From assembly GCA_947452525.1 (NCBI GenBank), contig CANGCW010000011.1, positions 1 to 14,080 of the forward strand: a stretch of 14,080 nucleotides of DNA, read 5' to 3'. How positions within the stretch are numbered: position 1 is the stretch's first letter; every line of letters starts with the position of its first letter. The notes under the pieces were generated by a model. That model made no database searches and was not told the origin of the DNA. It saw only the letters and a list, made by a program, of their open reading frames with translations. The DNA is from Actinomycetota bacterium. GTDB lineage: Bacteria; Actinomycetota; Actinomycetes; Nanopelagicales; Nanopelagicaceae. Positions 7,423 to 14,080 of the stretch are shown here, one piece after another. The translations under genes were made by a program, and so were the position numbers.

Positions 7423-8201
7423 GCACTCTCGTTATTGGCCTCCATCGCGGAAAGCTAGAGCTAAAGCAGTTCTTCCGCCAACGCGAATCAGTCGTATTCA
7501 CGCTCTTCTTTCCCATCATGCTGATGTTTATCTTTGGCTCCATTTTCAAGAACTCCATCGCCCCAGGCGTCACATTTAGCCAGTACTTCATCGCCGGCAT
7601 GATCGCCTCAGGGCTTGTTAACTCTGGCTTCCAACAGTTGGCAATTACCATCCCTATGGAGCGCGACTTTGGAACTCTGAAGCGCCTCCGTGGCACACCA
7701 ATGCCGCCACTCTCCTACTTCATCGGAAAGCTCGTCGTTGTAGCGGTATCAATCACAATCCAAGTCGCTCTGCTTATGGGCTTTGGAAAACTCTTCTTCC
7801 ATCTACATATGCCGACATCTAGTGATAAGTGGCTCCGTTTGGTGTGGCTCATCCTTCTTGGAAGTATTTGTTCAACTGTGCTTGGTATCGCCTTCTCGGC
7901 AGTGCCAAAGAGTGGTCGAGGAGCATCTGCCGTAGTCTCTCCGATTGTCATCATTCTTCAATTCTTCTCCGGGGTCTTCTTCGTCTTCACAGATCTTCCT
8001 TCGTGGATGCAGCAGTTTGCAGCGCTCTTCCCGCTGAAGTGGTTGACACAGGGAATGCGCTCAGTCTTTCTCCCCGATACCTTCGCGGTTAAAGAGGCGA
8101 CAGGCACATGGGAGTCAGGCCGTATCCTTATCATTCTGCTCGCCTGGGCGGTGGCTGGAACAGTTCTAGCGATAAAGACCTTTAGATGGAGTAATAAATA
8201 G
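7419..8201 (+). CDS. ABC-2 type transporter permease
   Basis: The 260-residue membrane protein is the permease partner of the preceding ATPase. Six membrane segments are visible near 24-42, 53-75, 100-125, 140-162, 170-190 and 233-253, the normal number for ABC-2 permeases. The cytoplasmic loop ERDFGTLKRLRGTP (81-94) is the typical coupling helix that contacts the ATPase, and FPLKWLTQGMR (204-214) is the usual conserved stretch before the last segment. The ATG at 7419 overlaps the ATPase stop (ATGA) and has GAGGGA 5 bases upstream. Family members export lipids, polyketides, antibiotics or polysaccharide; the substrate here is not evident. The stop TAG shares its G with the GTG start of the next gene. 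Confidence 0.93.
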   Translation: MSTLVIGLHRGKLELKQFFRQRESVVFTLFFPIMLMFIFGSIFKNSIAPGVTFSQYFIAGMIASGLVNSGFQQLAITIPMERDFGTLKRLRGTPMPPLSYFIGKLVVVAVSITIQVALLMGFGKLFFHLHMPTSSDKWLRLVWLILLGSICSTVLGIAFSAVPKSGRGASAVVSPIVIILQFFSGVFFVFTDLPSWMQQFAALFPLKWLTQGMRSVFLPDTFAVKEATGTWESGRILIILLAWAVAGTVLAIKTFRWSNK

Positions 8202-9064
8202 TGAAGCGTCTTACCGCAATAGTAATTGCCCTAACAGTCTCGCTTACCGGTTTCGATGCGGTGCATGCTGCAACGACGACCACGAAGAAGCCAAGCACAA
8301 CAACTAAGAAATCTACAACGGCGAAGAAGAAGGTCTACACCTACAAGAAGAAGTATGTGGCCCCAAAACCTAAGCCAAAGCCAAAGGCGAAACCAAAGCC
8401 AAAGGTCACCTGGCCTCCTGCAGGATTTCCTGCGCCTCAGAATGGCGTCTACGCGAAGATTCCTACAGGTGCGCAGTTGATCTCACAGCTCTCTGCATCA
8501 TCACAACTGATTACTGAGTGTGAACAGATTGCGTGTGGCGCAGTCAATGTCGCCTCTGAGACCCCATGCGATTACTGGGTCTTTACGGCAAATGTGAATG
8601 GGCCAGATCCTGCCGATGTTACAAAGAATATTATCTACGGCTCTATGCGAATCTTGGTCGGTAAGACTGAGGCGAAGAAGGTCTATCCGATCATCCTTCG
8701 CAGTGGCGAACCGATGATTCCTCACGAGACCTTGATCCTGCAGACACTCAACCTGAAGAAAGATGCTTTCTATAAGGCAATTGCGCAAGGAAAGAGCCTC
8801 ATTCAGATTGCCGGCTCAAATATCAACGCAGTTGTGAAGGCAATTACTCGTGCTGAACTCGACACAATCGAAGCGCAACTCGCATCTAACGCCATTAATT
8901 CAGATCAGGCTCAGGCACTTCGAGATGAGACGTCGGCTCGCGTCAGCGTTGAACTTACTCAGTACAACCTCACCGTTGGTGGCATTCAGATGGCATGTTG
9001 GACTGGAGTCTCAACAGAGACGGTTCCATCGAAGTCATACACGCAGAATCCAAACCACTTCTAA
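8201..9064 (+). CDS. Secreted Lys/Thr/Pro-rich protein of unknown function
   Basis: I do not recognise this 287-residue protein. It starts MKRLTAIVIALTVSLTG and has a Sec signal peptide with likely cleavage after VHA (residue 23). Residues 24-68 form a basic low-complexity linker, first Thr/Lys-rich, then Pro-Lys repeats, that could cross or bind the cell wall. The globular part (about 70-287) has four cysteines (C107, C112, C123, C266), enough for two disulfides. A helical stretch near 183-256, with LKKDAFYKAIAQGKSLIQIA, then ITRAELDTIEAQL and SDQAQALRDE, resembles a hairpin module repeated in many actinobacterial and Firmicute exported proteins. No catalytic motif is seen. The GTG at 8201 overlaps the permease stop (TAGTG) and has GGAG 9 bases upstream, so it is cotranscribed with the ABC genes. 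It ends 2 bases from the convergent adenosyltransferase stop. Confidence 0.85.
   Translation: MKRLTAIVIALTVSLTGFDAVHAATTTTKKPSTTTKKSTTAKKKVYTYKKKYVAPKPKPKPKAKPKPKVTWPPAGFPAPQNGVYAKIPTGAQLISQLSASSQLITECEQIACGAVNVASETPCDYWVFTANVNGPDPADVTKNIIYGSMRILVGKTEAKKVYPIILRSGEPMIPHETLILQTLNLKKDAFYKAIAQGKSLIQIAGSNINAVVKAITRAELDTIEAQLASNAINSDQAQALRDETSARVSVELTQYNLTVGGIQMACWTGVSTETVPSKSYTQNPNHF
8270..8404 (+). repeat. Low-complexity Thr/Lys then Pro-Lys repeat region
   Basis: These bases encode residues 24-68 of the secreted protein. The first part is made of Thr, Lys and Ser runs; the end (8363-8404) is a tandem of Pro-Lys dipeptides built mostly on CCA-AAG units with one Ala interruption. Such stretches act as wall-spanning or polyanion-binding linkers and are prone to change in repeat number. 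Confidence 0.8.
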
Positions 9065-9066
9065 CG

Positions 9067-9639
9067 TTATCGGTTAGCTCCAGGAACCCAGAGAACATCT
9101 CCCTCTTCACGGTTCTCAAACCGTGCGAGAACGAAGAGAAGATCTGAAAGTCTGTTCAAGTACTTTGCGGTGAGTGGATTGACGCCCGCACCAAATGCGT
9201 GGATTGCATGCCAGGTATTTCGCTCAGCACGGCGTGCGATAGTGCGAGCAACGTGAAGCAACGATGCAGCTGCTGTTCCACTTGGTAATACGAATGAGCG
9301 GAGCTCTGAGAGTTGACCGTTGTACTTATCGATCTGCACTTCGAGATAATCAATCTGACCCTCTGTCACGCGAAGAGGTGTCACCTTTGGCTCATCCACG
9401 ACCGGGGTTGAGAGATCGGCTCCAACATCGAAGAGGTCATTCTGTACGCGAATAAGGAGGGCTTTGATATCTCCCTCAATTGCGCCGAGTGCGAGTGCTG
9501 CTCCGATTGAAGAGTTTGCCTCATCCACGGTTGCATACGCCTCAAGGCGGGGGTCGTTCTTTGAGGTGCGGCTCATATCGCCAAGGGAGGTCGTGCCGTC
9601 GTCGCCAGTTTTTGTATAAATCCGAGTGAGGTTAACCAT
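9067..9639 (-). CDS. pduO: Cob(I)alamin adenosyltransferase, PduO type
   Basis: This enzyme (190 aa) transfers the adenosyl group of ATP to cob(I)alamin or a cobyrinate precursor, making the B12 coenzyme in the cytoplasm. The PduO/MMAB-type hallmarks are present: the ATP-binding N-terminus TRIYTKTGDDGTTSLG (5-20), VDEANSSIG (38-46), QNDLFDVGADLS (66-77), LPSGT (118-122), ARTIARRAER (131-140) and LNRLSDLLFVLAR (161-173). It is the trimeric PduO family, not the unrelated CobA/CobO family, although databases often use the symbol cobO for it. The ATG at 9639 has TAGGCT 7 bases upstream and no ribosome binding site, suggesting a leaderless mRNA. It diverges from murA, as the homologous pair does in Mycobacterium tuberculosis (Rv1314c-Rv1315, from memory). 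Confidence 0.93.
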   Translation of the reverse strand: MVNLTRIYTKTGDDGTTSLGDMSRTSKNDPRLEAYATVDEANSSIGAALALGAIEGDIKALLIRVQNDLFDVGADLSTPVVDEPKVTPLRVTEGQIDYLEVQIDKYNGQLSELRSFVLPSGTAAASLLHVARTIARRAERNTWHAIHAFGAGVNPLTAKYLNRLSDLLFVLARFENREEGDVLWVPGANR

Positions 9640-9675
9640 GCTGCGAAGCCTATTGGAGTCACTAAGATGTGACCA
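9640..9675 (-). promoter_or_regulatory. Promoter for the adenosyltransferase gene
   Basis: On the minus strand TGGTCA (9675-9670), a 17-base spacer and TAGGCT (9652-9647) are followed by 7 bases and the ATG at 9639. The distance implies a leaderless or nearly leaderless transcript. Confidence 0.5.
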
Positions 9676-9705
9676 CTCGAGGCTTGAACGGAAGGGGTTT
9701 TGCGC
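9663..9705 (+). promoter_or_regulatory. murA -10 element and ribosome binding site
   Basis: TAAGAT (9663-9668) is a fair -10 match and would give a leader of about 30 bases. GAAGGGG (9691-9697) lies 8 bases before the GTG at 9706 but only 2 bases before an upstream in-frame TTG at 9700, which decides the start in favour of GTG. No good -35 was found; the -10 abuts the -35 of the divergent promoter. Confidence 0.5.
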
Positions 9706-10971
9706 GTGACACCAGCTGTAAATCCCACTTTCCGCGTTGAGGGCCCGACCCGTCTTCAGGGAACAGTGAAGATCTCAGGGGCAAAGAATTCAGCCTTGAA
9801 GTTGATGGCAGTTACTTTGCTCGCCCCGGGCAAGAGCACCATTCATAATGTTCCGGATATCGCAGACGTTCACATTATGGGAGAACTACTCACCAGTCTT
9901 GGCTGTGCAGTCACATTCAACGGCGAGACCGTGACGGTCGATGTGCCTGAAGCGCCAACAGTTCGCGCTGAATATACCCTCGTCCGCAAATTGCGCGCAT
10001 CTATCAATGTCCTTGGCCCACTTGTTACCCGGATGGGCCGTGCAGAAGTAGCGATGCCTGGTGGTGATGCGATTGGTTCACGTGGGCTCGACTTCCATAT
10101 TGCTGGTCTTCGTGATCTCGGAGCAACTGCGCATGCCGAACATGGTTATGTCATCGCTGAAGCACCTGACGGACTTACGGGCGCAGAACTTGAATTGAAA
10201 TTCCCTAGCGTCGGTGCAACTGAAAATCTGATGACCGCCGCTGTGCTTGCAAAGGGGCGCACGGTTATCGATAACGCTGCACGCGAACCAGATATCGTCG
10301 ACCTCGGCAACTTCCTCATCTCCATGGGCGCAAAGATCGAGGGCCTCGGTTCACACACAATCACGATTGAAGGCGTTGAATCACTCTCCCCTGCCATCCA
10401 TACAACTCTTCCAGATCGCATCGTTGCTGGTACCTGGGCCTTCGCTGCCGCAATGACGCGTGGTGAGATCACCATCGAAGGCGGCGTCGCAGAGCATCTT
10501 GAGATTCCACTCGATAAGTTAGTCGCAGCGGGTGCGGTTATAACCACAGTGCAGAATGGTTTTAAGGTCCGTATGGATCGCAGACCAACAGCGATTGATG
10601 TCTCGACACTCCCCTACCCAGGTTTTCCAACAGACCTACAGCCAATGGTGATCTGCCTCAACGCAGTTGCAGAGGGCCACGCACTAGTAACGGAGAATGT
10701 CTTCGAGGGTCGCTTCATGTTCGTGAGCGAACTCCAACGCCTTGGCGCAGATATTAAGGTCGATGGCCATCACGCATCCATCACGGGCATGGAAGTGCTT
10801 TCAGGCGCAGAAGTGGTTGCGACGGATATTCGCGCTGGAGCTGGGCTGGTACTTGCAGGTTTGGTGAGCGAAGGCGTCACATTAGTAGAAGAGGGGCACC
10901 ACATTGACCGTGGATACCCCAACTTCGCTGAAAATCTCTGCGCACTCGGTGCGCGCGTTACTCGACTTTAA
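9706..10971 (+). CDS. murA: UDP-N-acetylglucosamine 1-carboxyvinyltransferase, Asp-type active site
   Basis: MurA transfers enolpyruvate from PEP to UDP-GlcNAc, the first committed step of peptidoglycan synthesis in the cytoplasm. The product (421 aa from GTG) is a normal length. Substrate-binding Lys-Asn are in SGAKNSALKL (K27, N28), the conserved catalytic-site Asp is in GFPTDLQP (D310), and the C-terminal motifs FEGRFMFVSEL and HIDRGYPNF are typical. The active-site loop reads PGGDAIGSR: the Cys that fosfomycin alkylates (Cys115 in E. coli) is Asp121 here, as in M. tuberculosis MurA, which is naturally fosfomycin-insensitive. The start is GTG 9706, chosen from ribosome-binding-site spacing over TTG 9700. 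The gene diverges from the adenosyltransferase, and its stop directly abuts the stop of atpC with no base between. Confidence 0.97.
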   Translation: MTPAVNPTFRVEGPTRLQGTVKISGAKNSALKLMAVTLLAPGKSTIHNVPDIADVHIMGELLTSLGCAVTFNGETVTVDVPEAPTVRAEYTLVRKLRASINVLGPLVTRMGRAEVAMPGGDAIGSRGLDFHIAGLRDLGATAHAEHGYVIAEAPDGLTGAELELKFPSVGATENLMTAAVLAKGRTVIDNAAREPDIVDLGNFLISMGAKIEGLGSHTITIEGVESLSPAIHTTLPDRIVAGTWAFAAAMTRGEITIEGGVAEHLEIPLDKLVAAGAVITTVQNGFKVRMDRRPTAIDVSTLPYPGFPTDLQPMVICLNAVAEGHALVTENVFEGRFMFVSELQRLGADIKVDGHHASITGMEVLSGAEVVATDIRAGAGLVLAGLVSEGVTLVEEGHHIDRGYPNFAENLCALGARVTRL

Positions 10972-11229
10972 TTACTTACTCTCACCGAGAATTGATACTC
11001 GGTTATCGTTCACAGATAAGAATCCACCATTTACTGAGAACTCATGCACTGAGCCATCTACAGCTTTGATGGAAACGCTTCCATCAACAAGTACACCTAG
11101 AAGTGGTGCGTGATCGGGAAGAATTCCGATATCGCCTTCAAGTGTACGAGCAGAGACCATCGTTGCCTCGCCTGACCACACGCGTGATTCAGGCGAAACA
11201 ACTTCAACGGTCAAATGCGATGTGGCCAC
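10972..11229 (-). CDS. atpC: ATP synthase epsilon subunit, short form without the C-terminal helices
   Basis: Epsilon is part of the central stalk of F1Fo ATP synthase. The product is only 85 residues, against roughly 120-140 for most bacterial epsilons. It contains the complete N-terminal beta-sandwich (LTVEVVSPE, then EGDIGILPDHAPLL and the strand GGFLSVNDNRVSIL) and stops right where the sandwich ends, so the two-helix C-terminal domain that can inhibit ATP hydrolysis in other bacteria is absent. The start is GTG 11229, 2 bases after the atpD stop, with AAAGG 7 bases upstream. A longer in-frame reading from ATG 11286 would overlap atpD by 55 bases with a non-homologous Arg/Cys-rich N-terminus and is rejected. 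It is the last gene of the ATP synthase operon. Confidence 0.93.
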   Translation of the reverse strand: MATSHLTVEVVSPESRVWSGEATMVSARTLEGDIGILPDHAPLLGVLVDGSVSIKAVDGSVHEFSVNGGFLSVNDNRVSILGESK

Positions 11230-11231
11230 TG

Positions 11232-12653
11232 TTATGCCTTTGCCAATGCAGCCGCGTTGCGCTCTACATCTTCTAGGCCGCCACACATAAAGAATGCTTG
11301 CTCTGGTACATGGTCATACTTTCCATCAGCGAGAGCTTCAAATGCTTCGATGGTCTCTGAGAGTGGAACGAATGAACCGTCGATGCCGGTAAAGACCTTA
11401 GCAACGAATGTGTTCTGTGAGAGGAAGCGCTGGATACGACGTGCACGACCAACGAGAATACGATCTTCTTCAGAGAGCTCGTCGATACCGAGAATAGCGA
11501 TGATATCTTGGAGATCCTTGTAACGCTGAAGAATCTGCTTGACGCGGTTAGCAACTCGGAAATGGTGCTCCCCGATGTAGCGAGGATCCAAAATACGTGA
11601 TGTTGAATCGAGTGGATCCACAGCTGGGTAGATACCAAGCTCTGAGATCGGACGCGATAGAACTGTTGTCGCATCAAGGTGGGCGAATGTTGTGTGTGGA
11701 GCTGGGTCGGTGATGTCATCAGCTGGGACATAAATCGCCTGCATAGATGTAATCGAGTGACCACGTGTTGATGTGATGCGCTCCTGAAGCTGACCCATCT
11801 CATCAGCAAGCGTTGGCTGGTAGCCCACAGCTGATGGCATACGGCCAAGAAGTGTTGATACCTCTGAACCTGCCTGTGTGAAACGGAAGATGTTATCGAT
11901 GAAGAGGAGAACGTCCTGCTTCTGCACATCGCGGAAGTACTCAGCCATGGTGAGAGCTGAGAGAGCAACGCGAAGACGCGTTCCAGGTGGCTCATCCATC
12001 TGACCGAAGACCAGTGCAGTCTTGTTAATAACGCCAGTCTCTGTCATTTCGAGGAAGAGGTCATTACCTTCACGAGTACGCTCACCGACGCCTGCGAATA
12101 CAGATACGCCACCGAAGTTCTCAGATACGCGGTAGATCATCTCCTGGATCAGAACTGTCTTACCAACACCGGCGCCGCCGAAGAGACCAATCTTTCCACC
12201 GCGAACATATGGTGTGAGTAGGTCGATAACTTTGATACCTGTCTCGAACATCTCGGTCTTTGACTCGAGCTGATCGAATGCTGGTGCCGTGCGGTGGATA
12301 GGCCAACGCTCCTTGATATCAAGAGATGATGTTGGAACATCGAGGGACTCACCGAGGGTATTGAATACGTGACCCTTAGTTACATCACCGACTGGAACAG
12401 AGATAGCAGCACCAGTATCAACAACTGCTGCGCCACGGACCATTCCATCTGTTGGCTGCATCGAGATAGCGCGAACAACATTGTCTCCAATGTGTTGTGC
12501 GACCTCTAGTGTGAGGGTACGGGTTGCGCCAGAGAGCGTGACTTCAACATGAAGCGCATTGAAGATCGCAGGCATCGCATCGGATGGGAATTCAATATCC
12601 ACCACCGGTCCGATAACTCGTGCAACACGGCCATTCTTAGTAGCTGCTGACAT
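11232..12653 (-). CDS. atpD: ATP synthase F1 beta subunit
   Basis: The catalytic beta subunit (473 aa, normal length) of F1Fo ATP synthase acts at the inner face of the membrane. Walker A is GGAGVGKT (159-166), the catalytic Glu is in GVGERTREG (E191), Walker B is LLFIDNI (249-255), the alpha/beta signature is PAVDPLDSTS (343-352), and the torque-bearing DELSEED loop is at 391-397. The ATG at 12653 overlaps the atpG stop by one base (TAATG) and has GGGAG 6 bases upstream, so it is both coupled to atpG and able to initiate by itself. That fits the need for three beta copies per gamma. The gene order is the usual bacterial atpA-G-D-C. A long overlapping frame on the same strand (11273-11995) is only a shadow. 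Confidence 0.98.
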   Translation of the reverse strand: MSAATKNGRVARVIGPVVDIEFPSDAMPAIFNALHVEVTLSGATRTLTLEVAQHIGDNVVRAISMQPTDGMVRGAAVVDTGAAISVPVGDVTKGHVFNTLGESLDVPTSSLDIKERWPIHRTAPAFDQLESKTEMFETGIKVIDLLTPYVRGGKIGLFGGAGVGKTVLIQEMIYRVSENFGGVSVFAGVGERTREGNDLFLEMTETGVINKTALVFGQMDEPPGTRLRVALSALTMAEYFRDVQKQDVLLFIDNIFRFTQAGSEVSTLLGRMPSAVGYQPTLADEMGQLQERITSTRGHSITSMQAIYVPADDITDPAPHTTFAHLDATTVLSRPISELGIYPAVDPLDSTSRILDPRYIGEHHFRVANRVKQILQRYKDLQDIIAILGIDELSEEDRILVGRARRIQRFLSQNTFVAKVFTGIDGSFVPLSETIEAFEALADGKYDHVPEQAFFMCGGLEDVERNAAALAKA

Positions 12654-13561
12654 TATTCGCTCCCTGCGCTAGCTGAGGCAAGCGCATCTGCGCCGCCGAC
12701 GATTTCACTGATCTCTTGCGTAATCTCTGCCTGACGTGCTGCGTTAGCAAGACGTGTAAGAGATTTAATTAACTCATCTGCATTATCTGTTGCAGACTTC
12801 ATCGCACGGCGACGAGCTGCATGCTCAGATGCGGCAGATTGAAGGAGTGCGTTATAGACGCGTGCTTCTACATAACGTGGAAGGAGCGAGTCCAAAACCT
12901 CTGGCGCACTTGGCTCAAATTCATACATTGGCATCAAGCCAGCTGCGACCGTCTCTTCAACCACTTCAAGTGGGAGAAGGCGACGCGCCTCAGGCTCTTG
13001 GGTAATCATCGATTTGAACATGGTGTAGACGATGTGAAGCTCATCTACGCCATTGTTATCTGATTCGCTATTCGCCAAGAACGCACCGATAAGAGAATCG
13101 GCGACCTCTTTTGCATGTGCAAATGTTGGGTTATCTGAGAAACCGGTCCATGAACCAGCGATTGCGCGGTTACGGAATCGGTAGTAGTTGACCGCTTTAC
13201 GACCAATCAAGAATGCGCTGACATCGAGTCCGCGCCCCTTGAGAAGTTGTACAAGCTGATCGCCCTCTTTAATGGCAGCATTTGAGTAAGCACCGGCCAT
13301 ACCGCGGTCTGCCGAAATAATGAGAACAGCAGCGCGACGTGGGTTTTCATGTGGAGTTGTTAGCGGGTGGTTGGTATTCGAGAACGAAGCAACCGCTGTG
13401 ACTGCACGGGTGAGCTCATTAGCGTATGGCGATGAAGCCGCTACGCGTTGCTGCGCCTTGACGATACGAGAGGCGGAGATTAACTCCATTGCCTTCGTGA
13501 TCTTCTTTGTCGCCTTGACGGAGCGCATCCGTCGGCGATAGACGCGTAATTGAGCACCCAT
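12653..13561 (-). CDS. atpG: ATP synthase F1 gamma subunit
   Basis: Gamma (302 aa) is the rotating shaft inside the alpha3beta3 ring. The N-terminal helix RMRSVKATKKITKAMELISASR (key residues within 11-32) and the C-terminal helix ending ITQEISEIVGGADAL (280-294) are the conserved coiled-coil parts; the central Rossmann-like domain includes the family motif SADRGMAGAYSN (near residues 84-95). The length is close to other actinobacterial gammas and slightly longer than the E. coli protein. The ATG at 13561 starts 3 bases after the atpA stop, with AAGAAG in the end of atpA as a weak ribosome binding site. Its stop overlaps the atpD start. Confidence 0.96.
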   Translation of the reverse strand: MGAQLRVYRRRMRSVKATKKITKAMELISASRIVKAQQRVAASSPYANELTRAVTAVASFSNTNHPLTTPHENPRRAAVLIISADRGMAGAYSNAAIKEGDQLVQLLKGRGLDVSAFLIGRKAVNYYRFRNRAIAGSWTGFSDNPTFAHAKEVADSLIGAFLANSESDNNGVDELHIVYTMFKSMITQEPEARRLLPLEVVEETVAAGLMPMYEFEPSAPEVLDSLLPRYVEARVYNALLQSAASEHAARRRAMKSATDNADELIKSLTRLANAARQAEITQEISEIVGGADALASASAGSE

Positions 13562-13564
13562 GAG

Positions 13565-14080
13565 TTACTTCTTCACCGCCGGAACTTGACGTGTGATGTT
13601 CTCATTTGACTCGCCATCAAGAGCCTTCGCAGGCGCTTCATTTACCGCAGCTGCTCCGGTTGGAACGAACTGAAGCTTGAAGTCAGCGACTGCCTTCTCA
13701 AGAGCTACAACTGTGTCATCTGAAAGTTCACGCGTTGATGAGATCACTTCGAAGATTGCTGCGCGCTCACGTGCAATGAAGTCCAAGAATTCAGATTCAA
13801 AGCGACGAATATCAGCAACAGGAATGCTATCCATCTTGCCGGTGGTACCTGCCCAGATAGATGCAGTCATGCGCTCGACTGAGTAAGGCGAGTACTGGCC
13901 TTGCTTCAAGAGCTCAACCATGCGAGCACCACGCTCGAGCTGAGCCTTTGATGCTGCATCGAGGTCTGAACCGAATGCTGCGAATGCTTCAAGTTCACGA
14001 TACTGCGCGAGGTCAAGGCGGAGACGACCAGCGATCTTCTTGATCGCCTTGGTCTGTGCTGAGCTACCTACGCGAGATAC
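13565..14080 (-). CDS. atpA: ATP synthase F1 alpha subunit, C-terminal part (runs off right edge)
   Basis: The last 171 residues of the non-catalytic alpha subunit are present; the N-terminal two thirds and the start codon lie beyond position 14080. The frame is open to the edge and begins VSRVGSSAQTKAIKK, continuing through the conserved LRLDLAQYRELEAFAAFGSDL and QYSPYSVE, all standard alpha C-terminal domain sequence. An internal ATG at 13921 should not be taken as the start. The terminal ~28 residues after FKLQFVP are a low-complexity Ala/Asn/Lys tail, longer than in E. coli AtpA and of a kind common in Actinobacteria. The gene is followed by atpG after 3 bases. Confidence 0.96.
   Translation of the reverse strand, partial: VSRVGSSAQTKAIKKIAGRLRLDLAQYRELEAFAAFGSDLDAASKAQLERGARMVELLKQGQYSPYSVERMTASIWAGTTGKMDSIPVADIRRFESEFLDFIARERAAIFEVISSTRELSDDTVVALEKAVADFKLQFVPTGAAAVNEAPAKALDGESNENITRQVPAVKK

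Noticed and set aside
8363..8404. Pro-Lys codon tandem as a possible CRISPR or DNA-level repeat array
   Set aside because: The unit is only 6 bases, in frame, without spacers, and is explained by the protein linker.
9700..9705. TTG as murA start
   Set aside because: The GAAGGGG motif is only 2 bases away; the GTG at 9706 has proper 8-base spacing.
10146..10547. 133-residue reading frame antisense to murA
   Set aside because: Opposite-strand shadow of a highly conserved gene, Ser/Pro/Ala-rich translation, no ribosome binding site or domain.
11230..11286. N-terminal extension of atpC from ATG 11286
   Set aside because: It overlaps the conserved end of atpD and encodes Arg/Cys-rich sequence unlike any epsilon N-terminus.
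11273..11995. Long 240-residue reading frame on the minus strand inside atpD
   Set aside because: It lies wholly within atpD in another frame and its translation is Ser/His/Gln-rich with no domain; atpD itself is certain.

Overview
The window looks like a piece of a streamlined actinobacterial chromosome. The evidence is an MurA with Asp in place of the fosfomycin-binding Cys, the divergent pairing of murA with a PduO-type cobalamin adenosyltransferase, a DUF4032-type kinase-like protein, and a small CxxC/HxHxxC protein of a kind I know only from Actinomycetota. Base composition is close to half G+C by eye. Genes are packed almost end to end: intergenic sequence adds up to only about 300 bases in 14 kb, and no gap exceeds 100 bases. 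This would fit a small-genome aquatic actinobacterium such as the acI/Nanopelagicales group or a small Microbacteriaceae, but that placement is inference.

Layout. Positions 1-2726 hold a minus-strand run, read right to left: a kinase-like DUF4032 protein, a thioredoxin-fold/TPR protein without redox cysteines, and the N-terminal part of an MFS transporter that runs off the left edge. Positions 2810-3949 (+) encode an AI-2E-type membrane protein that converges with, and overlaps by 4 bases, an alpha/beta hydrolase (3946-4665, -). The hydrolase and an aldehyde dehydrogenase (4688-6157, +) diverge from a 22-base gap carrying two overlapping promoters, both apparently giving leaderless mRNAs. A small probable zinc-binding protein (6167-6502, -) follows. 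Next is a three-gene plus-strand operon (6580-9064): ABC ATPase, ABC-2 permease and a secreted Lys/Thr/Pro-rich protein. These overlap by 4 and 1 bases, so they are probably translated together. Convergent to it is the PduO-type adenosyltransferase (9067-9639, -), which diverges from murA (9706-10971, +). The right end is the 3' half of the F1Fo ATP synthase operon on the minus strand (atpA partial, atpG, atpD, atpC), and its last stop codon abuts the murA stop.

How it works together. Most of the window is core physiology: ATP synthesis, the first committed step of peptidoglycan synthesis, coenzyme B12 formation and aldehyde oxidation. The parts with least known function are the ABC exporter plus secreted protein cassette, the DUF4032/thioredoxin-like/MFS operon and the small CxxC protein. 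No tRNA, rRNA, CRISPR array, insertion sequence, prophage gene or clear intrinsic terminator was found.
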